From contig NZ_PJMB01000003.1 in NCBI RefSeq assembly GCF_002892835.1, positions 186,001 through 250,000 on the forward strand: a DNA stretch of 64,000 bases. Reading direction: 5' to 3'. Both the position numbers and the translations under genes were made by a program. This document shows positions 38,565 to 45,974 of the stretch, one piece after another; position 1 is the first letter of the stretch; the number at the start of each line of letters is the position of its first letter. A model generated the notes under the pieces. It saw only the letters and a program-made list of their open reading frames with translations, was not told the origin of the DNA and made no database searches. The DNA comes from Arthrobacter sp. AFG7.2 (GTDB taxonomy: Bacteria; Actinomycetota; Actinomycetes; Actinomycetales; Micrococcaceae).

Positions 38565-38833
38565 CGGGATGAACACTCGTCAATCGTGCAGAGCTATGTG
38601 GGACTGCTTCGTACGTCCGGCGTCGACGTTCCACGCCCGCTGGGAAGGGACGACGACGGCCGGAACGTTTTTCGAGCGACCTGATGTGCCACAACGACCT
38701 CGCACCCTGGAACCTCATCAGGGGATCCCGGTGGGTGTGTACGTCAACGGCCACGGGGAACGTAGTCAGCGGCGCCGCTGACTACGTGCCGCGACATAAG
38801 GGAGCCTGGCAGCAAGCCCTGGCGCAGCCGTAA
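38565..38833 (+). pseudogene. decayed aminoglycoside-phosphotransferase-family gene
   Basis: Three separated pieces of an APH-fold kinase can be read. Frame 1 (38571-38670) gives SYVGLLRTSGVDVPRPLGRD and DGRNVF, the N-lobe. After a stop and frame change, 38681-38737 gives LMCHNDLAPWNLI, the catalytic-loop signature with His-Asn-Asp. The same frame ends at 38783-38833 with YVPRHKGAWQQALAQP, a typical C-terminus. The middle of the N-lobe, including the ATP Lys, and most of the C-lobe are deleted. No intact frame exceeds ~50 codons, so the gene is dead. It lies in what otherwise looks like a 390-bp gap. Confidence 0.75.
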
Positions 38834-38834
38834 G

Positions 38835-39617
38835 TCACAGCTGTGCGCCAGTGGGCAAGGTGAGGATCTCGGCGCCGTCGCTGGTGATGGCGATGGTGTG
38901 CTCGCTATGCGCGGTCCGGCAGCCAGTTGCGCTCTTCAGGGTCCACCCGTCCGTATCGGTAATGAGCTCAGCGGTGTCCGCCATGACCCACGGCTCCAGT
39001 GCCAGCAGCAGCCCCGGGCGCAGCTTGAAGCCGCGGCCTGGCCGCCCGTTGTTAGGTACGTGCGGGTCCTGGTGCATGGTGGAACCGATCCCGTGGCCGC
39101 CGAACTGGGTGTTGACCGGGTAGCCCGCCTCACCGAGCACTGACCCGATGGCATGGGAGATGTCACCGATGCGCGCGCCTGGGCGCGCCGTGGCGATCCC
39201 GGCAGCCAGGGCCCGCTCGGTCGCCTCAATCATGGCGACGCTCTCCTCAGGCTTCGAGTCCCCGACAATGAAGCTGATGGCCGAGTCGGCAGCGATCCCG
39301 TTCTTGAGGACGGCGAGGTCGAGGCTAAGCAGGTCGCCGTCCTCAAGCGCGTAGTCGTGCGGCCTTCCATGCAGTACGGCATCATTCACACCTGTGCAGA
39401 TGTAGTGCCCAAACGGCCCGCGGCCAAAGGACGGCGCGTAGTCGACGTAGCAGGACTGTGCCCCGGCCTCAAGGATCATGGACTTGGCCCACCGGTCGAT
39501 GTCCAAAAGGTTGGTGCCCGCTGTGCTCCGGCGCTTCAAAGCCTGCAGGATGTCCGCAACCAGGGCACCGGCTTCCCTTGCCCGTGCGAGCTCGGAGGGG
39601 TTCAGGATCTCAATCAA
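38835..39617 (-). CDS. map: type I methionine aminopeptidase
   Basis: A 260-aa pita-bread metallopeptidase. The metal ligands are all present: Asp pair in LSLDLAVLKNGIAADSA, His in GGHGIGSTMHQDPH, Glu in LLALEPWV, and Glu in AHSEHTIAI. The start is a TTG (39617) eight bases after AAAGG. It is not near ribosomal or secY genes, so it is likely an accessory MetAP rather than the housekeeping copy. It is divergent from a small HTH protein across a 69-bp gap with repeated TATCCCGG elements, suggesting local regulation. It removes the initiator Met from nascent proteins. Confidence 0.93.
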   Translation of the reverse strand: MIEILNPSELARAREAGALVADILQALKRRSTAGTNLLDIDRWAKSMILEAGAQSCYVDYAPSFGRGPFGHYICTGVNDAVLHGRPHDYALEDGDLLSLDLAVLKNGIAADSAISFIVGDSKPEESVAMIEATERALAAGIATARPGARIGDISHAIGSVLGEAGYPVNTQFGGHGIGSTMHQDPHVPNNGRPGRGFKLRPGLLLALEPWVMADTAELITDTDGWTLKSATGCRTAHSEHTIAITSDGAEILTLPTGAQL

Positions 39618-39640
39618 TGCTGGGGCCTTTCTTCACGCAA

Positions 39641-39682
39641 CCAATAACTATCCCGGCCATATTATCCCGGTATTAGTATTGG
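39641..39682. promoter_or_regulatory. repeat-rich operator between map and HTH gene
   Basis: Direct repeats TATCCCGG at 39649-39656 and 39663-39670 (14-bp period) are bracketed by CCAATA (39641-39646) and TATTGG (39677-39682). The element occupies most of the 69-bp divergent promoter region and is a likely site for the adjacent HTH protein. Confidence 0.6.
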
Positions 39683-39686
39683 AACC

Positions 39687-39989
39687 ATGGTTAGATTGCC
39701 GCTAACAGCGGGGGAACTCGAGCGCGGACAGCGCCTCGGCGCCCTCCTGCGACGGGCGAGGGGTGAGCGGCCCATGCTCGATACAGCACTGGAGGCACGC
39801 GTCTCTCCGGAGACCCTCCGGAAGATCGAGTCGGGACGCGTCGCAACTCCCGCCTTTCCCACCATCGCAGCGATTGCGGACGTCCTGGGCCTTTCCCTCG
39901 ATGATGTCTGGGCAGAGATAAACCGGGCTGAATCTTCAGTTGAACCTGCCCGCGCTCGCCACAAGACAGGCACGCGGCTGGCCTCCTGA
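39687..39989 (+). CDS. small XRE-family HTH regulator
   Basis: A 100-aa protein whose residues ~15-75 form a Cro/C1-type HTH (LGALLRRARGERPML...ARVSPETLRKIESGR...IAAIADVLGLSLDDVW). The C-terminal tail is basic. It starts 12-16 bp after the AT-rich promoter elements, so the mRNA leader is very short. It is divergent from map and probably controls both itself and map. Confidence 0.88.
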   Translation: MVRLPLTAGELERGQRLGALLRRARGERPMLDTALEARVSPETLRKIESGRVATPAFPTIAAIADVLGLSLDDVWAEINRAESSVEPARARHKTGTRLAS

Positions 39990-40024
39990 CCTGCCGGGGA
40001 TGACACGTCGAATAGCATCTTCAC

Positions 40025-40543
40025 ATGGCAGACCTGATCATTCCTGACGTTCGTTTCCACTTCTCTTGGCTGGAATCAGCGGCAGAATTCGACGGCGCCC
40101 GGCAGGACGGTGCCGGGGCCGAGGACTGGCCGCTGGATGCACTGGAAGAGCCTCAGGAATTCTGCCGCTTCGTCGAGTGGCTCGTGAGGGATGCCCTCCC
40201 GGAGAGCCCGCGGAAGCCCGGGTATGTGCCCTGCACCTACCTGTGGATCGTGGAGGGGGACACGTTCCTCGGCTCGCTGGCCATCAGGCACGAACTGACC
40301 GAATTCCTCCTCAATGAGGGTGGGCATATCGGATACAGCGTCCGGCCCTCGGCACGGCGCTGCGGGAATGCTGCGAAAGCACTGGCTGATGCCCTCCCGA
40401 TTGCCCGCGAGCTCGGAATCCCCCGGGTCCTGCTGACATGCGATGAGGACAACGCCGGCTCCCGGGCAACCATCGAAAGGAACGGTGGCCTTTACGAGGA
40501 CACCCGCAACGGCAAACGCCGCTACTGGATCGACAACGCCTAA
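40025..40543 (+). CDS. GNAT-family acetyltransferase
   Basis: A 172-aa N-acetyltransferase. The acetyl-CoA loop region reads SVRPSARRCGNAAKALADALPIARELG (R-x-x-G/C-x-G/A type), followed by VLLTCDEDNAGSRATIERNGG, the usual beta-5/alpha-4 element. The N-terminus carries an acidic insert. The substrate is unknown. It follows the HTH gene by 35 bp, so weak co-transcription is possible. Confidence 0.85.
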   Translation: MADLIIPDVRFHFSWLESAAEFDGARQDGAGAEDWPLDALEEPQEFCRFVEWLVRDALPESPRKPGYVPCTYLWIVEGDTFLGSLAIRHELTEFLLNEGGHIGYSVRPSARRCGNAAKALADALPIARELGIPRVLLTCDEDNAGSRATIERNGGLYEDTRNGKRRYWIDNA

Positions 40544-40568
40544 ACCGGGCGCCCCCGGTGTGAGTGCC

Positions 40569-41339
40569 CTACCCCGCCGGCCGCAGCGAGGTGATCATCC
40601 GCTTGATGTCCTTGTACTCCTGCGTCCCCGCGTACAGCTTCGCCTTCTCCAGGTACGGCAGCGACGCGTCACCCGGCGTCCGGTTCAGCTCCGGGTTGTA
40701 AAACGCACCAAATGTTGCCGCGTTGGGCGGCCAGTTGAAGAAATGGAACATGTAGCAGGCTGTATCCCCTTCAGGGAGGGGCGCGGTGGTGATGCCGTAG
40801 GCGGCAGCCGGAGTGTCCGGCGGGCCGGCGGTGGTGGCGTTGCCGCGGGTTTCGAACGTATACCGCGGCACCGTGCCGTACTGCGCCAGCTGCGGCATCT
40901 CCTGGGACTCCAACACGGTATATGGGTACTTTTCCGTGCACGTGGAACCTGTTGCCATGTTGGTTCGCAGCGTCGCCAGCAACCGCCCGTCCTCGCTGGT
41001 CACCTCCGCGAACGCGCCGCCGCCCTCAGCCAGCTCGCCCGCCGGGTCCGTGATGTTCCAGGTGGAGGGCAGGTCGAAGGACAGGTCCCCGGCCGCGGTG
41101 GTGTAGGTGGTCCAGGAAGGCTGCGCCGGTGCGCTGGCTGTCGCACTCGGAGGCGCTGCCGCCGTCGTCGTTTCGGCGGCTGTTGGCGTTGCGGTCGCTC
41201 GGGCGGAGGCGGAAGCGGAAGCGGAAGCGCTCGACGGCGACGGTTGCGGCGGCGAGGCCGGCTCACCGCAGGCGGTGAGCAGCAAGAGTGAAAGAAGCAG
41301 TGCCGGGGTTACCGCGCCGGGCCACACTGACCGCCGCAT
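40569..41339 (-). CDS. lipoprotein with Ser/Ala/Thr-rich linker
   Basis: A 256-aa protein; AAGGAGG is five bases before the ATG. The signal peptide ends in a lipobox (LLTAC, Cys ~24), followed by ~50 residues of Pro/Ser/Ala/Thr linker. A globular domain from ~residue 75 (YTTAAGDLSFDLPSTWNI...) contains three conserved-looking Cys and aromatic residues. I do not recognise the domain; it resembles PsbP/MOG1-like lipoproteins of actinobacteria in the opening LSFDLPSTW pattern only. Located at the outer face of the membrane. Confidence 0.8.
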   Translation of the reverse strand: MRRSVWPGAVTPALLLSLLLLTACGEPASPPQPSPSSASASASASARATATPTAAETTTAAAPPSATASAPAQPSWTTYTTAAGDLSFDLPSTWNITDPAGELAEGGGAFAEVTSEDGRLLATLRTNMATGSTCTEKYPYTVLESQEMPQLAQYGTVPRYTFETRGNATTAGPPDTPAAAYGITTAPLPEGDTACYMFHFFNWPPNAATFGAFYNPELNRTPGDASLPYLEKAKLYAGTQEYKDIKRMITSLRPAG

Positions 41340-41483
41340 GTACGCCTCCTTGAGGGCCGTTGTGATCCCTCAATTGTGCAGCCGTCCCGGCTGCCTGGAT
41401 CCCTTAATCAAACGATTGGAGCCAAACCGTTGCAGCCCATAACGAAACCGTTCCCGGCGGTCCCCAGCGCCCGTTGCCGGACG

Positions 41484-42737
41484 TTATGTCCCCTTCAACG
41501 CGCCCTGCCGGGCAGGCTGTTGTGGTGACCGGATGGCCACGATGGTGAACACAAAGGCAACGACGGCCGTGACCACCAGCAGCATGAGCCCGATGAAGTA
41601 GCTGTTGTCCGCCGCGTTGTACGTGGCGCCCATAACCAGGGGCGGGAAGTATCCCCCCATTCCGCCGGCCGCGCTGACAATGCCGCTGATGCTGCCCACC
41701 TTGTCCGGTGGCGCCAGTCTCCCGACCCAGGCGAACACACCTCCGGTGCCCAGGCCCAGGGCCGCAGCCATGGCCACGAAGGTCAAGCCGGCCGGGATTT
41801 CCCCGTCGGGGCGGAGATTGACAATGAAGGCCAGGACCGCGATGCCTGCCAGGGACGCCAGCACCACCGGCTTGGAGCCGATTCGGTCAGCCAGTACTCC
41901 CCCGACAGGCCGGAACAGGACCGCTGCCAGGGCGAAGCCGGCGGTGCGGGTGCCTGCCGCCGTGGGGTCGAACTGGTAGATGTCGCGGAGGTAGGTGGGC
42001 AGATAGGTGGCGAAGGAAACGAACCCGCCAAAGACCAGGGCATAAAGGAAGCACAGCTTCCAGGTGACGGCCAGGCCGGCCGCGTCCTTGAGTTTGGGGA
42101 TCACCGGGGCCGTGTTCGCGTGCCAGTCCGGGGACTCCTTCAGGTTGAACCAGATCAGGGCGCCCATGGCCACAAGGAGCCCGGCAATCAGCAGGTGGGT
42201 GGGCAGGTACCCGATCCAGCTCACCAGCCGCGGGGTCAGGAAGGCCGCCAGCGCGGTGCCGCCCATCCCGGCGCCAAAAACACCGGTGGCGAAGCCCCTG
42301 CGCGACGGCTCGTACCAGGCGGAGACAAAGGGAATTCCGACGGCGAACACGGTGCCTGCGATGCCCAGCAGCAGGCCCGCGCCCAGCACCAAGGCGTACG
42401 AACCGAGGGACCCGCCGAGGGCCACCAGCAGCACCGGCGGGACGCTGCCGAGAAGGACGAACGTGAACATCACCCGGCCGCCGAACCGGTCAGTCATGGC
42501 CCCCACCACAATCCGGCCCAGCGACCCGACGAAGATTGGCATCGCCACCAGAATGGCCGTGGACGTGGAGTTCAGCCCCATCTCCTGTGTGTAGCGGGCA
42601 CCCAGCGGTGCCACGATGTTCCACGCCCAGAACGCCATCACCGATGCACTGGTGGCCAGGGCCAGGTTCAGTCCCTTGCCTGGATGGGAGGTTTCCGCAG
42701 GCGGGGCGGGGTTAGTGGGCGCGGCAGATTCGGCCAT
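41484..42737 (-). CDS. narK: nitrate/nitrite transporter NarK
   Basis: A 417-aa, 12-helix MFS protein of the NNP family. It has GSLGRIVVGAMTDRFGGR (conserved Arg and motif A) and the nitrate-signature glycine-rich helix GTVFAVGIPFVSAWYEPSRRGFATGVFGAGMGG. It begins 15 nt after narI on the same strand, so it is the last gene of the narGHJIK operon. It imports nitrate and/or exports nitrite for the cytoplasmic-facing nitrate reductase. Confidence 0.94.
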   Translation of the reverse strand: MAESAAPTNPAPPAETSHPGKGLNLALATSASVMAFWAWNIVAPLGARYTQEMGLNSTSTAILVAMPIFVGSLGRIVVGAMTDRFGGRVMFTFVLLGSVPPVLLVALGGSLGSYALVLGAGLLLGIAGTVFAVGIPFVSAWYEPSRRGFATGVFGAGMGGTALAAFLTPRLVSWIGYLPTHLLIAGLLVAMGALIWFNLKESPDWHANTAPVIPKLKDAAGLAVTWKLCFLYALVFGGFVSFATYLPTYLRDIYQFDPTAAGTRTAGFALAAVLFRPVGGVLADRIGSKPVVLASLAGIAVLAFIVNLRPDGEIPAGLTFVAMAAALGLGTGGVFAWVGRLAPPDKVGSISGIVSAAGGMGGYFPPLVMGATYNAADNSYFIGLMLLVVTAVVAFVFTIVAIRSPQQPARQGALKGT

Positions 42738-42752
42738 CGTCTTCTCCTCTCC

Positions 42753-43661
42753 TCAGCGGTTCCGGGTGTCCCGGTCCTGGGTCCCCACCGGGGACCAGCC
42801 GCGCCGCGCTGCAGGGGCGTTCGGGTTCTCCGCGGCATTGGTTCCGGACCTGCTTCCGGCCCGGGTGCCCGGACGCCCGCCTGTCCTGCCGCCTTCGCGG
42901 TCCCGGGATCGGTAAACGATGTAGGGGCGGAACAGGTAGTGCATCGGTGCGGTGAAGGCGTGGACCAGCCGGGTAAAGGGCCAGATGATGAACAGAGCCA
43001 TTCCCACCAGGGTGTGCAGGTGGAAGGAGAACGGCGCGGCAGCCATCGCAGTGAGGTCCGGCTGGAAGATAAAGAGCGAACGGAACCACGGAGCAACGGT
43101 TTCGCGGTAGTTGTGTCCGTGCTCCCCCTCGAACACGCTGGCCAGGGTGGTCCACAAGCCGAACACGATGGCCGCGGTGAGCACCACGTACATGGTCTTG
43201 TCATTCTTCGTGGTCGCCATGAACACCGGCCCCGTGGTGCGGCGCCGGTAAATCAGCAGGACAATGCCGCCCAGGGTCCCGATTCCCGCGATCCCGCCCA
43301 CGAACAGGGCGTTGAAGTGGTAGAAGTCCTGGCTCATGCCCACCGCTTCCGTCCAGGACATGGGAATGACCAGGCCGAAGAAGTGGCCGGCAATCACGGC
43401 GAGCAGGCCGAAGTGGAACAGCGGCGAGGCGATCCGCAGCAGCTTGGACTCGTAGAGCTGTGAGGACCTGGTGGTCCAGCCGAACTGGTCATACTTGTAG
43501 CGCCAAATCAGCCCGCCCACCAGGACAACCACCATGACGTAGGGCAGGACGCCCCAGAGCACAATGTCCAAGGCAGAAAGTTCGACGGCGGCACTGGGCT
43601 GTGTTTCAAAGGGGAGGGTTTCAAAGGGCGAAGTTTCCAAGGGCGGCGTTGCGAACGGCAT
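42753..43661 (-). CDS. narI: respiratory nitrate reductase gamma subunit NarI (extended)
   Basis: A 302-aa cytochrome b subunit. The core (residues ~28-250) has five helices, with haem-ligand His pairs in PLFHFGLLAVIAGHFFG and FSFHLHTLVGM...TRLVHA. It takes electrons from menaquinol and passes them to NarH. The protein is ~60 residues longer than usual: an N-terminal extension of short ~15-nt repeats (P-L/F-E-T-x-P-F-E-T) and a ~50-residue Arg/Gly/Asn-rich C-terminal tail. The start is 1 nt from the narJ stop. Confidence 0.93.
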   Translation of the reverse strand: MPFATPPLETSPFETLPFETQPSAAVELSALDIVLWGVLPYVMVVVLVGGLIWRYKYDQFGWTTRSSQLYESKLLRIASPLFHFGLLAVIAGHFFGLVIPMSWTEAVGMSQDFYHFNALFVGGIAGIGTLGGIVLLIYRRRTTGPVFMATTKNDKTMYVVLTAAIVFGLWTTLASVFEGEHGHNYRETVAPWFRSLFIFQPDLTAMAAAPFSFHLHTLVGMALFIIWPFTRLVHAFTAPMHYLFRPYIVYRSRDREGGRTGGRPGTRAGSRSGTNAAENPNAPAARRGWSPVGTQDRDTRNR

Positions 43662-43662
43662 G

Positions 43663-44283
43663 TCAGGCCCCCTTCACGGGCAGCAGGCGCGGATCGTACG
43701 GGTCAAGGCCCACGGCTTCGGTGGGTGGTCCGTAGCCTGCCATCCGCATCACGGCCTGTTCATCCGCCGGCGACTTCCCGGGCAGGGTGGCGCAGATGGC
43801 CTGCAGGATCCGGGCGTGCGGCAGCTTGTCCCCGAGCAGCCTGAACCGGAGCATTTCCAGGCTGGGGCGGTACTGGATCAGCAGCTCCCGCCCGGCGTCG
43901 AAATCCACCAGGGCCGTGTACTCGAGCACCATGGGCAGGTAGTCCGGCAGCTCCCCCTGGGTGTCCACCAGGATGTCGCTTTGCCGGTAGGCCTTCTTGA
44001 AGCTGCCCAGGACCTCGCCGCGGCGCCGGGTGTCCCCGTCTGTCCAGTAGCTCAGGTGCAGGGCATGCCGGCGGCTGAGGTCGAACTCGCGCACGTAATG
44101 CGCCTGGGCCTCCATCAGCGGCGTGGCCTCCAGCGCGTCCAGCACCTCCTGGAAGTTGTCGACGGCGCCCGGGAACTCCGCGAGCGCGGCCCGCATGAGC
44201 GGCACTTTGGCCAGGAGGTCCTCGTCCGGGTAGGACAGGCACCAGGCACCGGCCATGTACACCACCTGGTCCCGGCGGTTCAC
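43663..44283 (-). CDS. narJ: nitrate reductase assembly chaperone NarJ
   Basis: A 206-aa all-helical TorD/NarJ-type chaperone. The helices around HYVREFDLSRRHALHLSYWTDGDTRRRG are diagnostic for NarJ. It delivers the Mo-bisMGD cofactor and iron-sulfur cluster to NarG before membrane attachment. It overlaps narH by 4 nt (ATGA) and is tightly followed by narI. Confidence 0.94.
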   Translation of the reverse strand: MNRRDQVVYMAGAWCLSYPDEDLLAKVPLMRAALAEFPGAVDNFQEVLDALEATPLMEAQAHYVREFDLSRRHALHLSYWTDGDTRRRGEVLGSFKKAYRQSDILVDTQGELPDYLPMVLEYTALVDFDAGRELLIQYRPSLEMLRFRLLGDKLPHARILQAICATLPGKSPADEQAVMRMAGYGPPTEAVGLDPYDPRLLPVKGA

Positions 44284-45974
44284 GGCTGGTCCTCCGCTGC
44301 CGCCAGGGTGTCCGGTTCAGGCCCCTTGTCCGGGAAGAGCCCGGGCGGCGCCCCCCGGCCGTCCCAGTTCAGCAGGTTCACCCGGCCTTTGAGGCTGGTG
44401 CCAGCCGCTATCTCGTCGGTGGTCTGCCGGTCCTTGAGCGCGTTGAAGGTGTCCACGGCAACCGGGACGGGCCTGCCGCTCGCCTCACCGAAGGGTGACG
44501 AATCCTGCATGCCCGGGCCGCCGTCGAAATCCAGTGAACAACCCATCTCCTCCAGGTCGTGGGCCTGCTCCACGTGCGCCTTGGGGATGACGTACCGTTC
44601 GTCGTACTTGGCAATAGCCATCAACCGGTACATCTCGTACATGGTCTGCCCGTCCATGCCCACGGACTCGGGGATGGACTCGTCCGGATCGTTGCCCAGG
44701 CTGATGCCGCGCATGAACGAACGCATGGCCGCGAGCTTGCGCAGCACGGCAGTGACGCGGTCCGCGTCCCCGGCCGTGAACAGCTCCGCCAGGTACTCCA
44801 CCGGGATACGCAGCGCATCAATGGCGCCGAACAGGTTGCCGTGGTCCTCGCCGTCGTGCCCCTGGTCCCGCAGCAGGTCCACTACCGGGGACAGCGGCGG
44901 GACGTACCAGACCATGGGCATGGTCCGGTACTCGGGGTGCAGCGGCAGGGCCACCTTGTACACCTTCGCGAGCGCATAGACCGGCGAGCGCACGGCGGCG
45001 TCGATCCAGTCCTCCGGAATGTTCTGCGCCCGGGCTTCGGCCTGGACCACCGGATCGTTGGGGTCCAGCAGCACGTCCATCTGGGCGTCGTAGAGTTCCT
45101 GCGGGTCGGTGACGGACGCAGCGGCGGTGACGGCATCGGCGTCGTACAGGAACAATCCCAGGTACCGCAGCCGGCCCACGCACGTCTCCGAGCACACAGT
45201 GGGGATCCCCACCTCCACGCGGGGGTAGCAGAACGTGCACTTCTCGGCCTTGCCGGTCTTGTGGTTGAAATAGATCTTCTTGTACGGGCAGCCGGTGACG
45301 CACTGCCGCCAGCCGCGGCACTTGTCCTGGTCCACCAGGACAATCCCGTCCTCCACGCGCTTGTAGATGGCGCCGGAGGGGCAGGACGCCATACAGGACG
45401 GGTTCAGGCAGTGCTCGCAGATCCGCGGCAGGTAGAACATGAAGGTCTGCTCGTAGGCGAACTTGATCTTGTCCTCGGATTCCCGCCTGACCTTCTCCAC
45501 CAGCGGGTCCAGGTGGCCGTTCTCGGCGGAACCGCCCAGGTTGTCATCCCAGTTCGCGGACCAGGTGACCTTGGTGTCCTCCCCGGTGATCAGGGACTTG
45601 GGCCGGGCCACCGGGAAGTCGTCGCCCAGGGGCGCGTCCACCAGGGTTTTGTAGTCGTAGGTCCACGGCTCGTAGTAGTCCTTGAGCTCGGGCTGGACCG
45701 GGCTGGCGAAGAGCCCGAACATCTTCTTCACCCGGCCGCCGGCTTTGAGGACCAGCTTGCCGCGCTTGTTCAGGTCCCAGCCGCCGCGCCACTTGTCCTG
45801 GTCCTCGTACCGGCGGGGATACCCCTGCCCGGGGCGGGTCTCCACGTTGTTGAACCAGACGTACTCGGTGCCCGCACGGTTGGTCCAGGCCTGCTTGCAG
45901 GTGACCGAACACGTGTGGCAACCGATGCACTTGTCCAGGTTCATCACCATGCCCATCTGAGCCATGACTCGCAT
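44280..45974 (-). CDS. narH: nitrate reductase beta subunit NarH
   Basis: A 564-aa iron-sulfur subunit. Four ferredoxin-type cysteine clusters are present: CIGCHTCSVTCKQAW at the N-terminus, CEHCLNPSCMASCPSGA, CRGWRQCVTGCPYKK (Trp replacing one Cys, as expected for the 3Fe-4S cluster), and CTFCYPR...CSETCVGR. A perfect AGGAGGT lies nine bases before the ATG. The stop of narG and start of narH overlap by one base (TGATG). Confidence 0.95.
   Translation of the reverse strand: MRVMAQMGMVMNLDKCIGCHTCSVTCKQAWTNRAGTEYVWFNNVETRPGQGYPRRYEDQDKWRGGWDLNKRGKLVLKAGGRVKKMFGLFASPVQPELKDYYEPWTYDYKTLVDAPLGDDFPVARPKSLITGEDTKVTWSANWDDNLGGSAENGHLDPLVEKVRRESEDKIKFAYEQTFMFYLPRICEHCLNPSCMASCPSGAIYKRVEDGIVLVDQDKCRGWRQCVTGCPYKKIYFNHKTGKAEKCTFCYPRVEVGIPTVCSETCVGRLRYLGLFLYDADAVTAAASVTDPQELYDAQMDVLLDPNDPVVQAEARAQNIPEDWIDAAVRSPVYALAKVYKVALPLHPEYRTMPMVWYVPPLSPVVDLLRDQGHDGEDHGNLFGAIDALRIPVEYLAELFTAGDADRVTAVLRKLAAMRSFMRGISLGNDPDESIPESVGMDGQTMYEMYRLMAIAKYDERYVIPKAHVEQAHDLEEMGCSLDFDGGPGMQDSSPFGEASGRPVPVAVDTFNALKDRQTTDEIAAGTSLKGRVNLLNWDGRGAPPGLFPDKGPEPDTLAAAEDQP

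Noticed and set aside
38248..38781. 177-residue plus-strand frame around the phosphotransferase remnant
   Set aside because: It is in the third frame, not the frames that contain the APH motifs, and it has no domain.
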